Positions 58,925-64,000 of a stretch of 64,000 bases of DNA are shown in pieces; position 1 is the stretch's first letter; each line of letters starts with the position of its first letter. A program made the position numbers and the translations under genes. Where the stretch lies: assembly GCF_037893015.1 (NCBI RefSeq), contig NC_133660.1, forward strand, positions 160,636,937-160,700,936. The letters run 5' to 3'. The notes beneath the pieces are model-generated. The model was given only the letters and a program-made list of their open reading frames with translations. It did not search any database and was not told where the DNA came from. This DNA is from Macrotis lagotis (taxonomy: Eukaryota; Chordata; Mammalia; Peramelemorphia; Peramelidae).

Positions 58925-59180
58925 CATATAGCTAGGTAGGACAGTGGATAGAATGCTGGGTCTTTAATTAGGAAGACCTGAGTTCATATCTGGCCTTGGA
59001 AATTTTTTAGCTGTGTGACCTTGGGCAATTCATTTAACCTCTTTTTGCCTCAGTTTCTTCAATTGTAAAATGGAGACAATAAAGCCCCTTCCTCCCAGGA
59101 TTGTTGTGAGGATTAAATGAGATAGTAATTGTTAAGTGTCAGATACATAGTAGGCACTTTATAAAAGTTTCTTTCATTGA
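58925..59180 (+). mobile_element. CORE-SINE with L2-type tail (Mon1-like)
   Basis: 'tagctaggtaggacagtgga', 'gctgtgtgaccttgggcaat', 'gcctcagtttcttcaattgt', 'ggattgttgtgaggattaaa' and 'catagtaggcactttataaa' in order; near full length. Confidence 0.85.
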
Positions 59181-59184
59181 CATT

Positions 59185-59995
59185 AAAATGCTTTTTTTTT
59201 ATTGTTTGTTCACCAACACAGATGCCCAGACTGCATTTTTACTGCATTTTGTATTTGTGCCACATTTGACCGTGCTGAGAAAGGACAAAAAGTGTCTGGC
59301 CAAAGATATCCTGTTTTGAAATAGACAAGCTGACCTACACTAATGAATCAGAAAACATTTTGCAAGTCTTTGGCTTGGGACCCTTTATCTTTTGACTCAA
59401 AAGGACAGTTTTAATACTTTTCATTTATGTGTTGCTGAATTTTATCTGCAGATCTTAATGACTGCTAATTTTTATGGGGGTTCATGATCTATGGTGAAGA
59501 TGGTATCAGCAACTCAACATTTTATTTGTTCAGCTGAGTAGCTGAGTCAAGGACATAACAATTCCATAACTAAAGAATGATCCTTTTTAAAAATCACCCC
59601 CACCCTCACCCCCAAAATGCTGAGTATTCAGTTTTTTTCCTTTTAAAAAATTTTGTCTTGGATTCCTTTTGTTTTTAAATCTCATTCTTTCCTGAACATT
59701 CCTAGCCTTAATTACCCTAGTTAGAAATCCCCAGTGAGCATTGCCTTATAATAGATATGAAAGGAAAGAAAAAAAAAATTTAAGTAAAACTAATCAGCAC
59801 ATTAACCAAGGCTGACTGTATATGCTGTATTCCACATCCATAAACTCCTCAGCTCTCAACAAAAGGAAGGACACGTGTTTCTTAAGAGAGTTTACTTTTA
59901 AATCTGATTCTACGTATTCTGCATTGCATAAGTATTCTGCCCTCTTCAAAAACTGAAGGGAGTGAGGAAGAGAACATTTTGATAGTGTGATGTAA
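59185..59995. other. Unassigned intronic DNA
   Basis: About 800 bases without a recognised repeat, the longest such stretch near the 3' end apart from 62570-63530. Confidence 0.4.
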
Positions 59996-60004
59996 TACAA
60001 AAAG

Positions 60005-60145
60005 GGCAGCTATTTAACCTCATTTGCCTCAGTTTCCTCATCTGTAAAATGAGCTGAAAAAAAGAAATGGCAAACCATTCCAGAGTCTTTGCCAAAAAAA
60101 AAATCTACAGATGGTAACAACATAAACAACTGGACAACAACTTTG
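60005..60145 (+). mobile_element. MAR1-like SINE with internal deletion
   Basis: 'gggcagcta' joins directly to 'tttaacctcatttgcctcag', so most of the tRNA-derived part is missing; the tail has 'gagtctttgccaaaaaa' and 'aactggacaacaac'. A MIR-like stretch follows at about 60180-60330. Confidence 0.75.
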
Positions 60146-60368
60146 AAAACATTTTATTGATCATCAAAAGACCTGCTTTAAGAACCATCTCTAGTACTTT
60201 ATAGCTGTGTGATGGACTACTTGAGTTTCTGCAACACTGAAATAATAATTCAAGAGCAACTACCCTATAGGATTGTTGTAAGGGCCAAGAAAGATGCCAT
60301 ATGTAAAAAATGTTGCAGTGATAGCCACAATCATATCAAGAAAAACAACATTGAAAGTCTATGATCAG

Positions 60369-60527
60369 GGGGCGGCTAGGTGGTGCAGTGGATAAAGCAC
60401 CAGCCCTGGAGTCAGGAGTACCTGGGTTCAAATGCAGTCTCAGACACTTAATAATTACCTAGCTGTGTGGCCTTGGGCAAGCCACTTAACCCCATTTGCC
60501 TTGCAAAAAAAAAAAAAAGAAAGAAAA
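60369..60527 (+). mobile_element. WSINE1-like SINE with perfect TSD (young)
   Basis: Near-consensus copy with a perfect 16-bp TSD (gaaagtctatgatcag) at 60353-60368 and 60528-60543, and a long A tail. Probably among the youngest insertions here. Confidence 0.96.
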
Positions 60528-60995
60528 GAAAGTCTATGATCAGTGCTGCTCTATATTCACTTCAGGGACTGAAGGCATGAGATAATGCCCTCCCCTTGGC
60601 AAAAAGGGTCTGGAATATAGATGCAGAATGGAATGGATATAGCCAAACATCACAAATATGTTTATTTATTTTATTTAACTGTAATGCTTTCTTTCAAGGG
60701 AGGGTTATAGTGAAGAACAAGAGAGGGTCTCTGGGAAGAAGCCAAAAAAAAAAATCAAGAAAACTTTTTTAAATAAAGACTCTTACAGTCCTTAAGCAGA
60801 GTTCTTACCTAGGACTCTATGAACTTGTTTCTTAACTATTTCAGTAATTATTTTATTATAATTGATTTCATTAGATTTGAGTTTAGATGACTGAAAACAT
60901 ATTCTGAAAAAAAAGGGATTCATAGCTTTCACTAGACCACCAAAGGGACTTATGACATACCCCAAAAGGTTACTAAAGCAATACAGAAATAAAGG

Positions 60996-61000
<5 letters not shown>

Positions 61001-61039
<39 letters not shown>
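61001..61039. repeat. (TTA)n microsatellite
   Basis: About 13 uninterrupted TTA units. Confidence 0.95.
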
Positions 61040-61041
<2 letters not shown>

Positions 61042-61634
61042 TGATAACTTCAAATTTGTGTGTAGGCATGTTTCCCTAAAATTAATAATTATAAGAGCTA
61101 ACTTTTACAGTGACTTTCAAGTTTTTCTAGAGGAGCAGTTGTTCCAAAGTACTAAACTTCACATGTTTTAGATAACTTTTTTGGAAATAAATCATATGTA
61201 AGTAAATTTGTTAATTTGTTAGTGCTTTCCCCAGGTCATTCTGATTCTTCTAAGATACAGATGTGCAGCTGTAATGAACCTAATTGGAAGCTGTTCAGTC
61301 CTGAGAAGGAACAGATAATTACTATGTGATAAACAATGGTCAAAGCTTCCATAGAAATTCCTCCATATAAAGTCATTGGCTTGAGAAACAACATAACCAT
61401 CCTATTCTGGGCAATCCAATTTTTGCATGAGAAAAATGTTCACAAGGAAATAAAATTAAAATCCCATGTAGAAGACTAACTGCTTGGGTGGTTGTTACCC
61501 CAGCCTGTTTAATTTTAGCTCTTCTAGCTTAGAAACCCTAACAGCTTGGCTGGAGAAGAGAAACATCTCCCCAGGGCATTCTTCAGCATAGAGTGAATGA
61601 CTTCTACATGTTTGGAGTTGCAAGTCTAAACCAC

Positions 61635-61800
61635 TCCACACAATCAGAATCTCAGGGTTGGAAGGGACCTCTGAGGCCATCCAGTGCAGCCCATAACTCA
61701 ACAATGTACTCCACATACTTAAGTCTTTGTTTGAAGATCTCATGGGAAAAGGAGATTGCACAAATTCTCCAAGTTCTCTCCTTCCTTCCCATATCTTTCC
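61635..61800 (-). mobile_element. L3/CR1-type LINE 3' end (antisense)
   Basis: 'cagaatctcagggttggaag', 'ggacctctgaggccatccag' and 'aagtctttgtttgaagatct' match the antisense CR1/L3 3' end. Confidence 0.75.
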
Positions 61801-61824
61801 CACCCAGGGAAGGTAAGTAATTTG

Positions 61825-62290
61825 ATATTAATTATACATGTGAAGTCATCCAAAACATATTTCCATTTGTCACATTGCAAAAGATAATACAGACCAAAAA
61901 AGCAAACAAGAAAAATTAGAAAGATTTAAAAGTTTGTTTCAATCTTAGTGTTCATCAATTCTCTCTTAGGAGGTGGAATGGCAATTTTCATCATGGGTCT
62001 TTTGGAATCAACATCTTGATCAAAGTGGCTAAGTGTTTCACACTTGATCTTCATTGTACTGTTGCTGTTACTATGTATAATGTTCTCCTGATTTTGCTAA
62101 CTTCACTGACATCAGTTCATGTAAGTCTTCCTAGGTTTTTCTGAAAGCATCTGGCTCATCCTTTCTTACAGCACAATAATATTCCATCACAATCATAGAC
62201 CACAAGTTGGGCAGTCATTCCCCAGTTGTTGGGCATCCTCTCAATTTCCAGTTCTTTGCCACCAGGATATTTTTTCTTTTCTTTGATCTC
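61825..62290 (-). mobile_element. L1 3' end (antisense)
   Basis: 'tatacatgtgaagtcatcca', 'tgtataatgttctcctgatt', 'cacaataatattccatcaca' and 'cattccccagttgttgggca' in antisense L1 order. Confidence 0.82.
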
Positions 62291-62304
62291 CTTGGGATAC
62301 AACT

Positions 62305-62565
62305 TGTTTATTGTTGCTGCTGTTCAGTCATGGCCAACTCTTTGTGACCCATTTGAGTTTTTCTTGGCAGAGATCCTAGAGTGCTTTGCCATTTCCTTCT
62401 CTAGCTCATTTTATAGATGAGGAAATTGAGGCAAACATGGTTAAAGGACTTGTCTATGGTCACACAACTAGCCTGAGGTCAAATTTGTACTTAAGAATAT
62501 GAGTCCTCTTGAATTAAAGATGACTCCAAGCCTAGCATGCTATCCTCTGTGCCACCTGCCAAATA
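62305..62565 (-). mobile_element. MAR1-like SINE (antisense)
   Basis: 'gctgttcagtcatggccaac', 'gccatttccttctctagctc' and 'ctctgtgccacctgcc'. It interrupts or abuts the L1 3' end. Confidence 0.88.
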
Positions 62566-62569
62566 TGAT

Positions 62570-63525
62570 CATTTATCATTTAGCAAATATACCTGGCATT
62601 TTTCCTCTTCCTCTTTTCCTTGGTCATAAGCCAGTTAAGTGGTATAGTTATTGCTTTCTTTCCTCAGGAGAACTCCCATTTGTGAATGGGAAGACCAAGG
62701 CTTCCTAATCCTTTTCATTCCTGGATTGATGGCTCAATTTTCCAAGTTTATTCCCTGATTTTTCTTGACTCTGGACAAAAGATTGGTAGGTCCACTGCCT
62801 GAAGCATCATGTCCAATATCAGGATCCTATTTCTGCAATACCCAAAACTCATATCTGGTCAAGAAAAGAAGCTCAGTTCTCTTTTCTTACAGTTGAAGGT
62901 GAATTTTCTCCAATCCCACAACTTCCCCTTCTAGATTCCCTTAAGTAAGTACCATACCAGAAATTGGTATCATGTCCCTCAGTTTATGCCTTAGGAAGAT
63001 ATAAGAAAATTTCAGAAATGGAAGAAGAGGGACAATGACTAGTAGGCAATAGCACAAAGGTTCCACCAGAAAATTGTGGTTGGAAGAAATGATAAGAAAA
63101 ATTCTGTGAAGTACAAATGGGTAAAGGAAAGGGATATGGGATAAACAGTTCTGAGAACTGTTGAGCCTGTGACCATCACAAAGGGCTACAGAAAATAGCT
63201 AGAAGGCATTGAGAAAGAACAGGAGAAATACAGTTATGCACAGTCTGATTAATGTCTGGGATGATCTGCCAAAAGCAGCAGAAGAAACTGTAACCATGAA
63301 TGTACTAAATAAAAATTAAGCTGGAGCCTGTAGGGCAAAAATGTCATCATGTCACCAATCTATTGAGCTGAAATAGGCAAATTGTGCTTGCATATTGTAT
63401 TCCCCTTTTCTCTCTCCTCTACTCCTCTTTTTTCCTCTCCCTCTCCTGCCCTTTCTCATCCCCAGAATATTCTGTTAATGTCCATTTTTGCATGTATTGA
63501 GTACTATATTTCATATTGCTTAGAA
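62570..63525. other. Unassigned intronic DNA
   Basis: No repeat recognised with confidence. Confidence 0.4.
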
Positions 63526-63529
63526 GATA

Positions 63530-63625
63530 TGTAGTGAGCATTTATTAAGGCTCAACTATATATCAGGAAATGCAAAAAATAGCAGAAGTCAATCCCTACT
63601 CTTGAAGAACTCACAATCTAATGGG
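63530..63625 (-). mobile_element. L2/MIR-type tail (antisense)
   Basis: 'gtgagcatttattaaggctc' and 'ttgaagaactcacaatctaa' match the ancient repeat at 52240. Confidence 0.5.
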
Positions 63626-63634
63626 ACAGGAGAG

Positions 63635-63845
63635 AAAAGAGCACCAGATTCAAAGGCAGAAAGACTGGGGTTCAGATCCCAGTTCTAATCTGCATTAGTC
63701 ATATCACCATGAGCAAATTATTGAATCTCCCTTTACCTCTGTTACCTCAGCTAGAAAATGAGGATAATGATATTGGTATGACTGCCTAACATGCAGGGTT
63801 GCTTGTCAACCTTAAATCTCCATAGAAATGTGAAATGGTGGTGTT
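63635..63845 (+). mobile_element. MIR
   Basis: 'gagcaccagattcaaaggca', 'ggttcagatcccagttctaa', 'gttacctcagctagaaaatg' and 'aggataatgatattggtatg'. A short L3-like antisense start follows at about 63945-64000. Confidence 0.75.
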
Positions 63846-64000
63846 CTGTTCAAACAGGACACTGGTTGTGATTCTGTTGGAAGCATATTATAATGTGATT
63901 GGGACATGATCTGCTTGAAAATTCTTATTGCTTATCACTGTAGAAACAGAGAATGTTAGATTTGGAAGAAACCTCAGTAGCCATAGAAAAAACCACTACC

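Larger units (their letters stand above)
12584..64000 (+). other. IGFBP7: IGFBP7 intron 1 (partial)
   Basis: Begins with the GTGGGG donor and runs to the window end. The translated sequence expected for exon 2 (the GPSIVTPPKD-type start of the Ig domain) was not found on the + strand. A very long first intron agrees with the human gene. The content is repeats plus unassigned AT-rich DNA, and no other exon is supported. Confidence 0.8.

Noticed and set aside
1-64000. CRISPR arrays, operons, Shine-Dalgarno sites, tRNA or rRNA genes
   Set aside because: The window is mammalian nuclear DNA; the tRNA-like sequences seen are SINE heads, and the short tandem repeats are microsatellites.

Overview
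The window is mammalian chromosomal DNA, almost certainly from a marsupial. The non-coding DNA is full of two marsupial-type SINEs: short tRNA-derived copies ending in a 'ccttgcaaaaacct' tail (WSINE1-like) and longer copies with an RTE-like tail (MAR1-like). A marsupial L1, an RTE/BovB-type LINE and older L2, L3/CR1, MIR and Tigger copies are also present. The abundance of WSINE1-like copies with intact target-site duplications (TSDs) points to an Australian lineage, perhaps a dasyurid, but the species cannot be fixed from sequence alone. Repeat family names are from memory of consensus sequences and were not checked by search.

The only protein-coding gene I can support is the first exon of IGFBP7, on the + strand (ATG at 12094, donor after 12583). 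It lies in a CpG island of about 1 kb (roughly 11760-12800). The exon encodes a signal peptide, the cysteine-rich IGFBP N-terminal domain, the basic KSRKRRKGK segment and a Kazal-like domain. The split Gly codon and phase-1 donor match the human gene as I remember it. I found no exon 2 (start of the Ig-like domain), so everything from 12584 to 64000 is read as intron 1, over 51 kb.

Bases 1-11760 are the 5' flank: SINE, MIR, L3/CR1 and L1 fragments (including an L1 5' end with a YY1-type motif), a 147-base palindrome able to form a long hairpin (10156-10302), and a degenerate AGAACTGA repeat cluster just before the CpG island. The intron holds layered insertions: an L1 inside an L2 with another SINE inside the L1 (37.2-39.0 kb), a BovB-type LINE interrupted by a SINE (50.2-51.7 kb), a Tigger1 end (33.3-33.75 kb), and a second, clade-unassigned LINE whose 3' tail matches a SINE family in the same window (55.0-55.7 kb).

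I saw no RNA genes, CRISPR array, operon or convincing retroviral copy, and no clear undescribed system. The observations most worth checking are the 10.2-kb palindrome, a 58-bp near-identical segment shared by 35.1 and 37.8 kb, preservation of the two human IGFBP7 A-to-I editing codons, and two visible SINE-LINE tail pairs.
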